This document shows, piece by piece, positions 1-9,399 of a stretch of 34,576 nt of DNA. This DNA comes from a virus: IMG/VR virus record IMGVR_UViG_3300017969_000056, positions 1 to 34,576 of that record; one strand, given 5' to 3'. Positions within the stretch are counted from its first letter, which is position 1. Each line of letters starts with the position of its first letter. The notes below the pieces were generated by a model, which did no database searches, was not told the origin of the DNA, and saw only the letters and a program-made list of their open reading frames with translations. The position numbers and the translations under genes are program-made.

Positions 1-1282
1 CAACCCAGTTTAAGGTTTTGTCGGTAGTACCCTTAAGAGTTATACCGCCACCATCCGAAGTTGCATCACTTGGGCTTGCAGTAGAACCGAGTTCAAGATT
101 CTTATCATCTACAGTAACGGTAGTTGAATTAACTGTTGTCACAGTACCGTTGACAGTAAGGTCACCTCCAACAACAAGGTCATTACCAATGTTAGTTGTC
201 GAAGTGGCAGAACCAACATTAATTGTTGTTGCACCAGTAGTAAAAATATTACCTGTTGTTGAAGTAGTAGTAATATCTCCACCGTTAACTGCTGCATCGC
301 CGGTAAGTGTTAAGTCAACAAATGTTGGACTTGCACCAGTGTGAATATCTTGAGGCGTAGAAAGCGTTACGGCACGCCCTTCAGTGCCAGCACCAGTAAC
401 AATAACCTGATTAGTTGTACCGGCAATAGTGGCAACGTAATCCCCTGTTGTTTGTGAAGTAAGATTAACATTAGAAATACTTACTGCACCATTGGTCACA
501 GAAAAATCTGTAGAAGCAAAAGAAGCAATACCTTTATTAGTTGTCGAAGCATCTTCGCCAGAAATAGTCACCTTATCAATCCCAGTACCACCATCGGTTG
601 AAACAACGGTATCTATTCCTTCACCGGCTTCAAAAACCAAACCTTCAGTTAGAAGATCTATTGATCCAGTGCCACTTTCTCCAGAGAAACTTAAAGTAGT
701 GGCAACAGAAGCAGTGCCTGCAGCTGTTAGACGCCCCTGCTGATCAACAGTAAATGTAGGAATTGCAGTAGAGGAACCATAAGAACCAGGCGAAACCGCC
801 GTGTTATCAAGGTTAATAGTGATTGTGTCTGCAACAGTTCCATCAGTAGTAATAGCTGTACCGCCAGCGATTGTTAGCGTATCACCTGAACCAAGATCAA
901 CTACAGAAGTGCCAGAATCACCAGCAATATTTAGATCGTTACCACCAGCAACTGCCGAGTCAACATACGCGGTTGTAGCTACACTAGTAGAGTTATCACC
1001 CTGAGTCTGAGTAGCAGCTGTTGCTGTTGCACCTGTAAGATTTACAACACCAGTAAAAGTTTTATCACCAGAAATAGACTGAGTAGTGGAGCGGGTCACA
1101 TAAGAACCGTCACCACCAATAGCTATAATGCTTGTTGCAGTACCGCCTGCACCACCAGTACCCTTACCATAGTACAGGGTATCATCAGCCTCATTAAAAG
1201 CTAACTCTGCGTTTTCTAGCGAACTAGGCGCACCTGCTGACCCGGCACTAGACCTTCTTTTGATTCTGATTGTATTAGCCAT
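1..1282 (-). CDS. Tail fibre-like structural protein, partial (C-terminus outside window)
   Basis: An open frame runs from an ATG at 1282 to the window edge with no stop, about 427 codons. The start [14 protein letters not shown] followed by [19 protein letters not shown] resembles the N-terminal attachment segment of many phage fibres. The rest is low-complexity and rich in Gly, Thr, Ser, Val and Asn, typical of beta-structured fibre shafts. It includes [15 protein letters not shown] and, near the edge, DDKNLELG and [16 protein letters not shown], motifs common in fibres of environmental phages. A chaperone or receptor-binding tip would lie outside the window. The gene begins 2 bases after the stop of the gene before it, so it is probably co-transcribed with the structural genes. 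Receptor specificity cannot be read from this part. Confidence 0.75.
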   Translation of the reverse strand, partial: MANTIRIKRRSSAGSAGAPSSLENAELAFNEADDTLYYGKGTGGAGGTATSIIAIGGDGSYVTRSTTQSISGDKTFTGVVNLTGATATAATQTQGDNSTSVATTAYVDSAVAGGNDLNIAGDSGTSVVDLGSGDTLTIAGGTAITTDGTVADTITINLDNTAVSPGSYGSSTAIPTFTVDQQGRLTAAGTASVATTLSFSGESGTGSIDLLTEGLVFEAGEGIDTVVSTDGGTGIDKVTISGEDASTTNKGIASFASTDFSVTNGAVSISNVNLTSQTTGDYVATIAGTTNQVIVTGAGTEGRAVTLSTPQDIHTGASPTFVDLTLTGDAAVNGGDITTTSTTGNIFTTGATTINVGSATSTTNIGNDLVVGGDLTVNGTVTTVNSTTVTVDDKNLELGSTASPSDATSDGGGITLKGTTDKTLNWV

Positions 1283-1284
1283 TA

Positions 1285-1623
1285 TTAAAAGTTTCCTCCA
1301 TCAACAAGGTTTTCTTCAGGGTAATTCACCCATTCAGATCCACTATAACGCAGAACATCGCCACTACTAGCTGTACTTATAGTAACGTCAGTTAAACCAT
1401 TTAAAACTGATTGATTATTGATATCTGTTTCTGCTGCTATTATTCTATCTTTTACAGTTAAATGCGAACCGGCAGGATTTATACCTAAAACTGTTTGTAG
1501 CGCCTCAATCGCATCATTAGCATCAGCGTGCTGTCTAGCGTGCGGAACTGTAACAGAGTTAAGTCTGTCTGTATCGGTTGGATTAACTAAAACGTCTAAA
1601 GAACCGGGATAATTAGTTGCCAT
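1285..1623 (-). CDS. Small virion structural protein, fibre-associated
   Basis: This 112-residue protein begins [12 protein letters not shown] and contains [22 protein letters not shown], a segment often found at the start of phage fibre or baseplate proteins, where it forms a short helix before beta-rich sequence. The C-terminal part ([16 protein letters not shown]) resembles the repeat used in many tail fibres. There is no membrane segment or enzymatic motif. It lies between two structural genes, 2 bases before the next ATG, and is probably a fibre adaptor or short fibre. Assignment is from composition, these motifs and context. Confidence 0.6.
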   Translation of the reverse strand: MATNYPGSLDVLVNPTDTDRLNSVTVPHARQHADANDAIEALQTVLGINPAGSHLTVKDRIIAAETDINNQSVLNGLTDVTISTASSGDVLRYSGSEWVNYPEENLVDGGNF

Positions 1624-1632
1624 TTTATATCC

Positions 1633-2043
1633 TTATAAACTAAATATTTTAGTAGCTAGATCACTCCACTGTATAGTAATGGAGATAGTTTCGTTAGTGC
1701 TATTCACTGGAAGACCATCGGCAGTGTCGATATATGCTATTAACCTAGAAGTAGAAGATAAGCCACTATCTTGATAGATAATAAGATAAGCAAAACCGCT
1801 TGTACCGTAGTTTTCTATAGTTTCATTCTCTGCATCAAAAACGCCGTCATCAATCTTTATTTGCTCTAAAGCAAACGATGTTGCTGCAATGTTTGCAGTG
1901 CCGACATCCGAAAGAAACTCATGATTCACTAAATCAACACTGTAAGTATTTTTTACTAAAGCTGTTTTTAAAGTAACATTTAAAAGATCTAAATCTGCTC
2001 CTAAAAAAGCTTCCTTAGCCTTAGCATAAAGTGCATTAGCCAT
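1633..2043 (-). CDS. Virion structural protein, unknown role
   Basis: 136 residues. The first part, MANALYAKAKEAFLGADLDL, is followed by beta-rich sequence ending in ISITIQWSDLATKIFSL. Its start codon overlaps the stop of the preceding gene by one base (TAATG), suggesting coupled translation. Proteins with this opening (xAKxxFLxGxxDL...) occur next to fibre genes in tailed phages, usually as unnamed structural proteins. No catalytic motif is visible. A fibre-network or baseplate role is inferred from position only. Confidence 0.55.
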   Translation of the reverse strand: MANALYAKAKEAFLGADLDLLNVTLKTALVKNTYSVDLVNHEFLSDVGTANIAATSFALEQIKIDDGVFDAENETIENYGTSGFAYLIIYQDSGLSSTSRLIAYIDTADGLPVNSTNETISITIQWSDLATKIFSL

Positions 2044-2822
2044 TAGATTCCCACCTCCGAAGAGACAATAACCCTATACTTGTATCCTGTTTCAAAATAA
2101 GTTTTACCATCTACGTAGTAAACTGGGGTTGAATCATTCGAAGGAAAATCAACATAAACATCAGGCTTCCACGAATGCATAGATATAGCCGGACTCAAAT
2201 TCTCCCAACGAGAAGGAGCTTTCTGTATCTTTTTTCTTTGAATCTTAAAAAACTTAGAAGTCAAAAAGTTTGAAGCTGGACGAGAACTAAAAGTTACAAC
2301 AACCCTACCATTATTCTCATCATTATTAATATAGAAATCCCCATTAGTTGGAGTAACTTCTTCTATATAAAAATTAGGATTCTTAGCTATTATCTGATAT
2401 CCAGTTTCAATATCAGCTCTTACAGACTTATCCTCAATCAGAACTTCATTAATTATAGTCCCGGCATTTTGAGTCTCTTGAATATAAGAAGGTGTAGCTG
2501 CAGTTGTAGAACTGGTAAAGGTTATCTGCTCCTCAGGAACAGCTAAACCAGAGGAATCTAAAAGACCAGAAATTTTAAGAACATAATCTGTGGCAGGAGT
2601 TAAAATATTGTCCCAATACAAGTTTAAGACACGACTAACTTGATTGTAGTCAGTTAGTGTGTCAATAACTCTGAACGGAGAAACAGTTTCAACAGGAGTA
2701 GCCTCATCTGTAAATAGTCTAAAACAACTATCTTTTATAGAGGATATTTTTATAGTCCTACCAAACTTGATCGTTACAGCATTTACAGTAACAATAGCAC
2801 TGTCTATCAGAAAAAGCGCCAC
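2043..2822 (-). CDS. Structural protein with Ig/Fn3-like beta domains
   Basis: 259 residues. Residues about 1-110 read like a bacterial Ig-like or SwmB-like domain: alternating hydrophobic strands with the ending YVLKISGLLDSSGLAVP, typical of adhesin-type repeats. The C-terminal half contains VVTFSSRPASNFLTSKFFKIQRKKIQ and another beta-rich stretch. There is no signal peptide or membrane segment. It is the first gene after the capsid gene and its hairpins, so it may be on a separate or attenuated transcript. Probably a decoration, neck or fibre-linked protein; the exact role is unknown. Confidence 0.5.
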   Translation of the reverse strand: MALFLIDSAIVTVNAVTIKFGRTIKISSIKDSCFRLFTDEATPVETVSPFRVIDTLTDYNQVSRVLNLYWDNILTPATDYVLKISGLLDSSGLAVPEEQITFTSSTTAATPSYIQETQNAGTIINEVLIEDKSVRADIETGYQIIAKNPNFYIEEVTPTNGDFYINNDENNGRVVVTFSSRPASNFLTSKFFKIQRKKIQKAPSRWENLSPAISMHSWKPDVYVDFPSNDSTPVYYVDGKTYFETGYKYRVIVSSEVGI

Positions 2823-2880
2823 TAGCCTACCTCACAATAAGAACCTACAACAATAGTAACAACTATACCCGAATATAGAA

Positions 2881-2946
2881 CTAGGGGACGGCAGATTATT
2901 CCACCGTCCCCTAGTTTATCAGGGCATTTCGTAACTATAACGCCCT
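2881..2946 (-). terminator. Tandem hairpins downstream of the major capsid gene
   Basis: Two inverted repeats lie between the capsid gene stop and the next gene. The inner one pairs 2921-2928 with 2939-2946 (AGGGC core). The outer one is a perfect 11-bp stem, CTAGGGGACGG at 2881-2891 with 2904-2914 and a 12-base loop. Read leftward, neither is followed by a long U run, so termination may be partial or the hairpins may protect the 3' end of the abundant capsid mRNA. This fits the need for more capsid protein than downstream products. Confidence 0.65.
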
Positions 2947-2955
2947 AAGGCTATA

Positions 2956-4014
2956 TCAGCTAGCCTCGTTAGTAACCTGAACCTCGTAGTTACGGGCAAG
3001 GCTGACGTTCTTAGCAACAGTGATACCCTCACCGTCACCAAGCATTACGATGTCGTAGCGCTCCTTCATCTTAAGGGAACGAATGTCACGAGTTGGATCA
3101 TCGAACTGATCTGTGCTCATGTCATCCTTAACCAAAAGGGTGCCAACCTCATTGCGGTCAATGAGGAAGAGGTCTGACTTGGCTGGTGTAGCGCCACTCT
3201 TAGCGGTGAAGCTGACGAATGGTGAAACCAGGACATTTAGACCCATGGGAGCGGTAGCGTTGAGTGCACCCTCAGCGGACTGAGGACGATAACCCCAACT
3301 TGTACCAACGCCAGAGGCTGCACCGCCCATGTGGAAGATGGCGTCCTTGAGGAACACCGACCACATTAGTGGGTGAAGAATGAAATCTGTTGGTACATGA
3401 TTTTCGGCCATAAGAACAGCAGCCATATCTACGATGTCATCCCAGGTAACGGTGCTGTTGGCGACGCCATCAACATCGAGACCAGTTGTGTTATCGTAAG
3501 AAACATCGTCATTATCGAAGACGATAGTAGCTGCATCCTTGAAACGGCTAAGAGCAATTTGCTCCTTAAGGCGAGCCATGGCACGGCCAGCAGCGCGGAC
3601 ATGTAGACCGACAATGTCCCAAAGTGAGTCAGCGATAACTTCCTCAGTGAAGGCGAGCTTAACGCCCTTCTTTGAAACTTTGCCCTCTACCTGCTTTGCG
3701 AAGGCGAGTGCTTGCTCTGGGTACTCTTGACCCTCAGGGATTTCGGCAGCTTGGATTGCGTTGACTGCTGGGAACTCCAAGGAGCGCCCCTTACCGAGGC
3801 GAACTGTTGAAAGTAGTGGAGTCACTAATAGTTGTGGCTCAGCTGCTTCCCTTAAAGTACGAGAAAGAACCTTGGGGAAAAGTGCAGCCGCATCAGCGGA
3901 CGCAAAAGCTTCCTTAATAGTAACTCTATTCTCTTCATCAATGTTCCCGTCCTCAGTCAGTGCAGCCTCCCAAGCTGGGAGACCCGAGAGGAGCTCTTGG
4001 ATTGTCTTACTCAT
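2956..4014 (-). CDS. Major capsid protein (HK97 fold)
   Basis: 352 residues, a normal length for an HK97-fold capsid subunit without an attached scaffold. Visible features are an N-terminal helical region (to about residue 60), the central GKGRSLEFPAVNAIQAAEIPEG segment, which resembles the E-loop and P-domain entry of actinophage capsids, and the C-terminal beta-rich part ending RYDIVMLGDGEGITVAKNVSLARNY. It follows the protease/scaffold gene and a probable decoration gene, the usual head-gene order. A good SD (GGAGGA) precedes the ATG. It is flanked downstream by strong hairpins. GC content and codon choice look more optimised than in neighbours, consistent with high expression. Confidence 0.85.
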   Translation of the reverse strand: MSKTIQELLSGLPAWEAALTEDGNIDEENRVTIKEAFASADAAALFPKVLSRTLREAAEPQLLVTPLLSTVRLGKGRSLEFPAVNAIQAAEIPEGQEYPEQALAFAKQVEGKVSKKGVKLAFTEEVIADSLWDIVGLHVRAAGRAMARLKEQIALSRFKDAATIVFDNDDVSYDNTTGLDVDGVANSTVTWDDIVDMAAVLMAENHVPTDFILHPLMWSVFLKDAIFHMGGAASGVGTSWGYRPQSAEGALNATAPMGLNVLVSPFVSFTAKSGATPAKSDLFLIDRNEVGTLLVKDDMSTDQFDDPTRDIRSLKMKERYDIVMLGDGEGITVAKNVSLARNYEVQVTNEAS

Positions 4015-4045
4015 CTTAGGATTATTCCTCCTGTGCTATAGTTTA

Positions 4046-4816
4046 TCAGAGTGTGAGATTGACGCGGAATGCACCAATCACATTATGTACGTCCAGGTTT
4101 GAACGAATACCGAGCTTGCCGCTATAAGTACCAGAGCGGGTAAGCTCATATACAGTCTTCAGTGCACCTGGATCAGATGGAAGCTGCATGTAGCTGAGAA
4201 GGCCATCATCGAAGTTTGTAGCAAACTTCTCAACCTCAATGACCTTGCCAACCTGCAGGTGTGAGTAAACAGCGCTGCTGTTGTACTGCTCTGCAGCGGT
4301 AAGCTTAACGGGACGACCCATATGGTCGGCACGTACAGCGTCCCCAATGGCAACGTCGGCGTTAAGGCCGTCAACCATTGGATACTCTACGTAACCATGT
4401 GTAATGAACCCGGCGCCCTGTGAGGTGCCCTTGTCAAATGGTCTGTAGAGATCGTACTGAGCGCAACCGATTGGAACTGAACGTGCAGGAACAGTCACAG
4501 TATCGGTAGAACCACTTGTGCTAGTTGGTGTAGCACCATCAAGTGGATCCCAGCCGCTCATGGTGTCGCCCCAGGTGACAGATGAAGATGTACCGTTTGC
4601 GGGAACAACTCTTGCATCGCCATTGCTGTCGGCAACCACCGAAAGGATAGTACCCTTGGTGACGACAATCTCGAAACGATCATCTTCACTGTCGTAGTAC
4701 CATGTGGGAAGACCCTGGTCAGGGAGCAGGTATGCGCTGGGGGCAACACCCTCAGAAACAACAAAGCGACCTGAACCTGTCTTGCTATGTACTTTACGGA
4801 ACTTTGCTAAACTCAT
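4046..4816 (-). CDS. Probable capsid decoration or head-associated structural protein
   Basis: 256 residues lying between the protease/scaffold gene and the capsid gene, the usual place for a decoration or head-stabilising protein. The sequence is soluble and beta-rich, with a Ser/Thr/Gly-rich linker around residues 75-110 (TPTSTSGSTDTVTVP). Its last part (YSGKLGIRSNLDVHNVIGAFRVNLTL) is a strand-rich ending. No catalytic motif is visible. Codon use is as biased as in the capsid gene, suggesting a high-copy protein. Being a decoration protein is inference; a second capsid-lattice protein is the main alternative. Confidence 0.6.
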   Translation of the reverse strand: MSLAKFRKVHSKTGSGRFVVSEGVAPSAYLLPDQGLPTWYYDSEDDRFEIVVTKGTILSVVADSNGDARVVPANGTSSSVTWGDTMSGWDPLDGATPTSTSGSTDTVTVPARSVPIGCAQYDLYRPFDKGTSQGAGFITHGYVEYPMVDGLNADVAIGDAVRADHMGRPVKLTAAEQYNSSAVYSHLQVGKVIEVEKFATNFDDGLLSYMQLPSDPGALKTVYELTRSGTYSGKLGIRSNLDVHNVIGAFRVNLTL

Positions 4817-4835
4817 TTTATTATCTCCTTAATTA

Positions 4836-6548
4836 TCAGAGTTTACGTCTACCCATAAGGGTGTCTACTAAAACCTGCTCAAAAGAATTAGTTGGAACTT
4901 CTTCATGCTCAGGCTCGTTATCTCCATCAATGGTGACAACATTCTCTTCAGCAACAACCTCAGCCTCAGACATAATCTCTGGCATAACCAAAGACTTCAT
5001 CTTAGCGGCAGGGGTCTTTGCCAAATCTCTAAGAGAGTCGGCAAGCGATGAAGCGGTTCTTGAGGCGTGCTCGCCAACAAGACTCTCTCTATCGTCAACT
5101 GACTCAATCCCTAAGGCAATCTTAGTATCAACAACTCTTTCGACCAAAGTCATGTGCAGTGCACCCTTTAGTTTTGAATTCTCATCTTTAAGAGATGAAA
5201 CTTCACCTTCAAGAAGAGCAATTTTTGCGCTTAGCTCATCAACACTTTGCTCATCACTACTTTGCTCCGTGGTGAGATCGCTGTCTTGATCAGCTTCTTC
5301 TTGAACTTCATCGGCAACTTCGTCCGATGACTCCTCTGGCTTTTCAGCATTTTCGGAATCTACAGCTTCTTCTTGTACTTCCGCCTCTTCTGAATCGTCA
5401 GCAGAGTTCTCTTCGGCAACTTCTTCCTCAGAATCCTCAGACTCTTCGGTTGTCGCCTCTTCTTCTGCCTCAACACTTTCCTCTTCAGCTACTTCTTCCG
5501 CAGCCTCTTCGACCTGATCGTCTTCAGAAGCTGACTCAGAAACCTGATCCTGTGTTTCATCGGCAGATTCATCTACCTCTTCCTGCTCTTCAACGGAGCT
5601 GGAAGCAGCGATGTTAGAAAGATCCTCACTTAAGCCAGTGGCAACAGCTAGGATGTCTTCATCTTTGGTAACATCATCCATCGTTGAAATCTCCTCAGAT
5701 TTTTCATTTTCAGAATCTTCATTAGATAGTAATGATTCTGTTTCGCTTATGTCACTTTCGCTCTCATGGAGAGCTAAAGCGCTTAGAAACGCTCCTTTAG
5801 TATGAAGATAAGTAGTCTTAAGATCCTTTTTCTTCATATTCTTAAGAATCGATTCATTTTCCTCTACGGAAACAATATCTTCTGTATCCATATGAAGAAC
5901 AAAGGCAGAACTCCTAGCAACCCAATCGTCAGAAGCCGCAACTGGAGCATCTCCACCAGCAACTTTAGTTGAACGAACACCAGACTTTTGATCAGCTGGC
6001 TGATTAACAAAAGAGTACTCCTTAAAAGAGATATCTTGCATATCTATGTACGCAAGCTTGCCCTTGTAGACCTTACCTCTTTTAAACTTCGGCAAGCGAG
6101 GACGACCAGATTCAGTTTCCTGAGCAAGATCATCACCACTTATACTGCAAACAGCTTTACCTGCCCTGCCACCAACAGAGCCAGTAAGATACCTCTTATC
6201 CATCACCTTTTGCGCAGCAACAGGGTCTGTTATAGCAACCTGCAGTCTAACAAAAGAAGAGCCATCAGATTCTTTATCCATCCTGGCAGCGATAACCCTA
6301 CCAATTGGCTCAGTGCTTAAATCGTGGTTGAGAATAATAGGCTTAGGATATGGCTCAACCCAAGATTCCAAAGCTTTCTCCAGCTCATCTGCGGAATAGT
6401 TATTGTAATTAGCCGTCAAACCCTCATGAATAGCAGCAACCTCTATGATGAGACCGTGCTTAGAGTTGAAGCTCTCTGAAAAGTCTAGATCTGATTTTGA
6501 AAAATCTGGAAGTTCAACCGTAAAGTTTTCTACAAAGTCAAATGACAT
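4836..6548 (-). CDS. Prohead protease fused to scaffold-like region
   Basis: 570 residues in three parts. Residues about 30-205 look like a phage prohead serine protease of the herpes-assemblin-like fold: IILNHD (His75) followed by PIGRV, and YLTGSVGG (Ser124 region). Residues about 270-440 are extremely acidic (repeated EE, SE, DE). The rest holds a coiled coil (LSAKIALLEGEVSSLKDENSKLKG) and a helical C-terminus, as in scaffolding proteins. The likely role is to guide capsid assembly inside the procapsid and then digest itself, with the acidic part filling the shell. It sits two genes before the capsid gene. A hairpin precedes the start. The catalytic residues are assigned by motif only. Confidence 0.75.
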   Translation of the reverse strand: MSFDFVENFTVELPDFSKSDLDFSESFNSKHGLIIEVAAIHEGLTANYNNYSADELEKALESWVEPYPKPIILNHDLSTEPIGRVIAARMDKESDGSSFVRLQVAITDPVAAQKVMDKRYLTGSVGGRAGKAVCSISGDDLAQETESGRPRLPKFKRGKVYKGKLAYIDMQDISFKEYSFVNQPADQKSGVRSTKVAGGDAPVAASDDWVARSSAFVLHMDTEDIVSVEENESILKNMKKKDLKTTYLHTKGAFLSALALHESESDISETESLLSNEDSENEKSEEISTMDDVTKDEDILAVATGLSEDLSNIAASSSVEEQEEVDESADETQDQVSESASEDDQVEEAAEEVAEEESVEAEEEATTEESEDSEEEVAEENSADDSEEAEVQEEAVDSENAEKPEESSDEVADEVQEEADQDSDLTTEQSSDEQSVDELSAKIALLEGEVSSLKDENSKLKGALHMTLVERVVDTKIALGIESVDDRESLVGEHASRTASSLADSLRDLAKTPAAKMKSLVMPEIMSEAEVVAEENVVTIDGDNEPEHEEVPTNSFEQVLVDTLMGRRKL

Positions 6549-6585
6549 CTAACTATCCTTCTGTTTGGTTAACCATGCTATATAG

Positions 6586-6617
6586 TAAATTTGTTTTTCT
6601 AACATTGAACAAATTTA
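6586..6617. repeat. AT-only inverted repeat before the protease gene
   Basis: A perfect 10-bp inverted repeat, TAAATTTGTT at 6586-6595 and its complement at 6608-6617 with a 12-base loop, fills the gap between the glycosyltransferase stop and the protease start. It contains almost no G or C, so it is a poor intrinsic terminator. It could be an operator, an mRNA processing site or part of an internal late promoter. No clear -35/-10 pair is seen. Confidence 0.45.
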
Positions 6618-6624
6618 TATGAAT

Positions 6625-7392
6625 TTATACCAATTGATATATATCTTTTCTTCTATCGCCTGTTTTTTTGTAGGATTGATACATTAAAGGCGACATTATA
6701 TGAGGAGCATATATGTAAGAGGCGCAAAAAAGATCGTACCCCATATTCCTACAACCTAAAGACCAACCCAAATCCTCACCCTGAGGATGAACCTCATAAT
6801 TAACGCTTTGATAAACTTTCTTACTCATCATTTTAGCGGCCATAATAATATCAGTCTTAAAATAAGTTCCCAAAGGATAATCTTTATCCCTAAAGCCCCT
6901 ATTACTTTCCGAATCCCTCCATGTCATAACACTTGGAAAGTTAGTTCCAACAGGAGTCATAAACATCAAGGGATTTACAGCATCTGCGCCATCTTTTATG
7001 TGAGATATTAAAAGCTCTAATGTATTAGGATTTTTTAAAAGAATATCAGAATCTAAACTAAAATAATAATCTGGCTCAATTTCTCTAACTTTAGATAAAA
7101 CAGAATTTCTTAAATTAACCATATTAACATACTTAGATATAGTCCATTGACGACCATTATCAGTATGCTCAAAGTGAGGAATATCATCCCTCTCAACGAT
7201 ATCAAAATGAGGAATTCTTTTATCTAACTGCTTCCAAGCCTTTAATCTTAAAACAGTCTCGTCATCATTTGGAGAAGTTTCAAAAACAAAACCAACGTTA
7301 GATAAATCTAATGACTGAGAAAGAACGCATTGAATCCACTCATCTAATATCCAACTTCTTTTATAAATTGGACAACCTATAATGAGTTTCAT
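6625..7392 (-). CDS. GT-A type glycosyltransferase in the head gene cluster
   Basis: 255 residues. It begins MKLIIGCPIYKRSW, the nucleotide-binding strand and loop of family 2-like glycosyltransferases, and has a DSD metal/nucleotide motif at residues 114-116 (YFSLDSDILL) after a hydrophobic strand. A later ED pair in HPQGEDLGWSLGCRNMGYDLFC matches the usual catalytic-base region. There are no membrane segments, so it acts in the cytoplasm on a sugar nucleotide. It is embedded between the gene after the portal and the protease gene, which suggests it modifies a virion protein rather than host wall sugars or DNA. The acceptor is unknown. Composition matches its neighbours, so there is no sign of recent transfer. 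Confidence 0.75.
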   Translation of the reverse strand: MKLIIGCPIYKRSWILDEWIQCVLSQSLDLSNVGFVFETSPNDDETVLRLKAWKQLDKRIPHFDIVERDDIPHFEHTDNGRQWTISKYVNMVNLRNSVLSKVREIEPDYYFSLDSDILLKNPNTLELLISHIKDGADAVNPLMFMTPVGTNFPSVMTWRDSESNRGFRDKDYPLGTYFKTDIIMAAKMMSKKVYQSVNYEVHPQGEDLGWSLGCRNMGYDLFCASYIYAPHIMSPLMYQSYKKTGDRRKDIYQLV

Positions 7393-7393
7393 T

Positions 7394-7705
7394 TCAATCC
7401 TGAGATTCAGTATCTTCTTTCTTTGCAGCTACTTGAGTAGCTTTAGCTGGAGCAGGTTTTGCCGGAGCCTTTTTCTCAGGTCTAGTATCAGCCGATACAT
7501 CCTTGACGTCCTCAATGGTTATAACGTCCTCTTTAACCTCTTGAACAGCTTCACTAGAAGCTAGAGCATTAACAATAGGAACTAGAATTTCTAATGCTAA
7601 ACGAGCTTGACCATTGCCAACTGCCATGTTAAAAGCTTTAACGGCGTCATCTGTTCTTGCATAAGAAATTAGCGCTTGATCTTCTAAAACAATTTTACTA
7701 CTCAT
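7394..7705 (-). CDS. Small head-module protein with Ala/Pro/Lys tail
   Basis: 103 residues. The N-terminal half is helical (DAVKAFNMAVGNGQARLALEILVPIVNALA), and the C-terminal half is a low-complexity tail of Ala, Pro, Lys and Glu (EKKAPAKPAPAKATQVAAKK). It overlaps the portal stop by 4 bases (ATGA) and ends one base before the glycosyltransferase start, so translation is coupled. Possible roles are portal chaperone, head completion or scaffold accessory. I do not recognise the family. Confidence 0.6.
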   Translation of the reverse strand: MSSKIVLEDQALISYARTDDAVKAFNMAVGNGQARLALEILVPIVNALASSEAVQEVKEDVITIEDVKDVSADTRPEKKAPAKPAPAKATQVAAKKEDTESQD

Positions 7706-9342
7706 AAATCACCTTCAATATCTTCATTATAATGAACCACATTATACTCTTTTTCAAGCAAACTTTCAACTGCTGTTAAAAGTTCACTGTCATTTCTTTT
7801 AATATTTGGAGAAGTTCTTCTAGAATTCTGATTTGCCGGACGAACAGAATTACCAACACCTCTTCTATTGTTTGGCAGGTTTCTTGCACCACCAGAAGAT
7901 GACTGCTGCTTATCTCCATCTTTAACTACATCAGTCCCACCGGGCTGCTGTTGAGCCTGCATTTGTGCCTGCATCTTCATCTGAACATTAGCCTGAATCG
8001 ACGCAAACAAAACCTCTTCATCAAAATCAGGATCCAAACCAAGCTCCATACGAGCCTCAGGAAGAGAAACTACAGAGTTAACAAACTTCTGAATAACATG
8101 AGTCTCTTTTTTAACCTGAGTATCAACATCAATCTCATTAAACTTGAAATAACATCTATCAGACGACCCCTCTTCATATGGATTAGCAATCGGGTCAAAA
8201 CCACCCTCTAGCAAAAGCTCATTAAATATATGAACTCTAACCATTTCAGAGAATATCTTTTGATACTGCTTCACTTTATCGTAAAGAGCTGTATCAAGTC
8301 TTTCTGTTACAGATCTGTTACCGCCATTCATAGACATGCCAAGATGGTGAGGCGCAACACCTAAGCCAACAGCAACTCTCTCTTTAAAATGCTCAAGATA
8401 GCTTGTAGCATCAATAGACGCACCATTTGCACCAACAACATCAATATCATGTCTATGAGGAAGAATAAGCCCACCTTCAGATCTCATATTCTCTATCTCT
8501 GATGCCGCACGCATTATCTCTTCTGGTTCTGCTGGCTGCTCAGGTGTACCAATACGATACTTGTAGAGAGGGAAAAGTTCTCTGTGAACAAGATTTTGAA
8601 TATCTTCTTCTATCTGACGTAAAGCGACAACATCATCTAGAACATTTGATAAAAACGGTGTACCAAATGCGCGACCCGTCTTTTTATCAAAATTCATATG
8701 GATAACTCTGGCCGCATCCCAAACAGGATCTTTTTCTGTCGGAGCATAAGTTAGAGGATCAGTAGCTTGCTGATAGCTACGAGGCCTATTGTACTTATCT
8801 CTTAAGATTCTAACTTGTTCAGTTGGAATAACATAGTATCCAACAAGAGTCTGAGAGGCATTTATTGGACTCAGGGAAGAAGGAAAATATTCTGATATAT
8901 CTCCTCTTGCCTTCACTATAAAAGCGTTTGCAAACTTGAATAGGTGATCTGATACCTCTAAAAGAAAATCGGAAAATGGCCTTTTCATAGCCATCTCCAT
9001 ATAATCTATTCTTTGATACAAATACTGGACAGCTTCTGGGTTTTCACCAACAATGTTCCAACCCTCTTTCCAAAAAAGCTCTTTATACTTAGCGATAGAC
9101 TGCTTAACGTAAGAATCAGTATCTACAGCCTGTATAATCCTATCAAAATCGTAAGGAGATGGCTCAAAATTAGTACGATTATCATAGTACCAAGTGGTAC
9201 CTTGATATCCGAGCGCCAACGCAGCCACACGCATCGACTTACCAATGGATTTTATCTCATCAGGTGCCAAAGCTTTAGCTATCACATTGTTTCTAGGAAA
9301 ACTATCTATCTGCCTAAATGGCAGAAAATCTAAAATGGCCAT
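7702..9342 (-). CDS. Portal protein
   Basis: 546 residues, in the normal range for phage portals. The order of features fits: an N-terminal wing (YVKQSIAKYKELFWKEGWNI), a beta-rich body with VGYYVIPTEQVRILRDKYNRPRS, then the conserved segment GVAPHHLGMSMNGGNRSVTERLD that marks many actinophage and HK97-type portals, and a long C-terminal helical region with a Gln/Met-rich stretch (VQMKMQAQMQAQQQPGG) and basic Asn/Arg-rich tail. It forms the dodecameric DNA-entry ring at one capsid vertex and docks the terminase. It leads the head module and is coupled to the next gene by an ATGA overlap. Confidence 0.85.
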   Translation of the reverse strand: MAILDFLPFRQIDSFPRNNVIAKALAPDEIKSIGKSMRVAALALGYQGTTWYYDNRTNFEPSPYDFDRIIQAVDTDSYVKQSIAKYKELFWKEGWNIVGENPEAVQYLYQRIDYMEMAMKRPFSDFLLEVSDHLFKFANAFIVKARGDISEYFPSSLSPINASQTLVGYYVIPTEQVRILRDKYNRPRSYQQATDPLTYAPTEKDPVWDAARVIHMNFDKKTGRAFGTPFLSNVLDDVVALRQIEEDIQNLVHRELFPLYKYRIGTPEQPAEPEEIMRAASEIENMRSEGGLILPHRHDIDVVGANGASIDATSYLEHFKERVAVGLGVAPHHLGMSMNGGNRSVTERLDTALYDKVKQYQKIFSEMVRVHIFNELLLEGGFDPIANPYEEGSSDRCYFKFNEIDVDTQVKKETHVIQKFVNSVVSLPEARMELGLDPDFDEEVLFASIQANVQMKMQAQMQAQQQPGGTDVVKDGDKQQSSSGGARNLPNNRRGVGNSVRPANQNSRRTSPNIKRNDSELLTAVESLLEKEYNVVHYNEDIEGDL

Positions 9343-9399
9343 AAATACTCCTATAAAGAACTAATGTAATAGTAGTTTGTAAAAAACTTTTTTATAAGC

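Noticed and set aside
5327-5617. Leu/Gln-rich plus-strand frame
   Set aside because: It is a shadow of the Glu/Ser-rich acidic region in the protease/scaffold gene.
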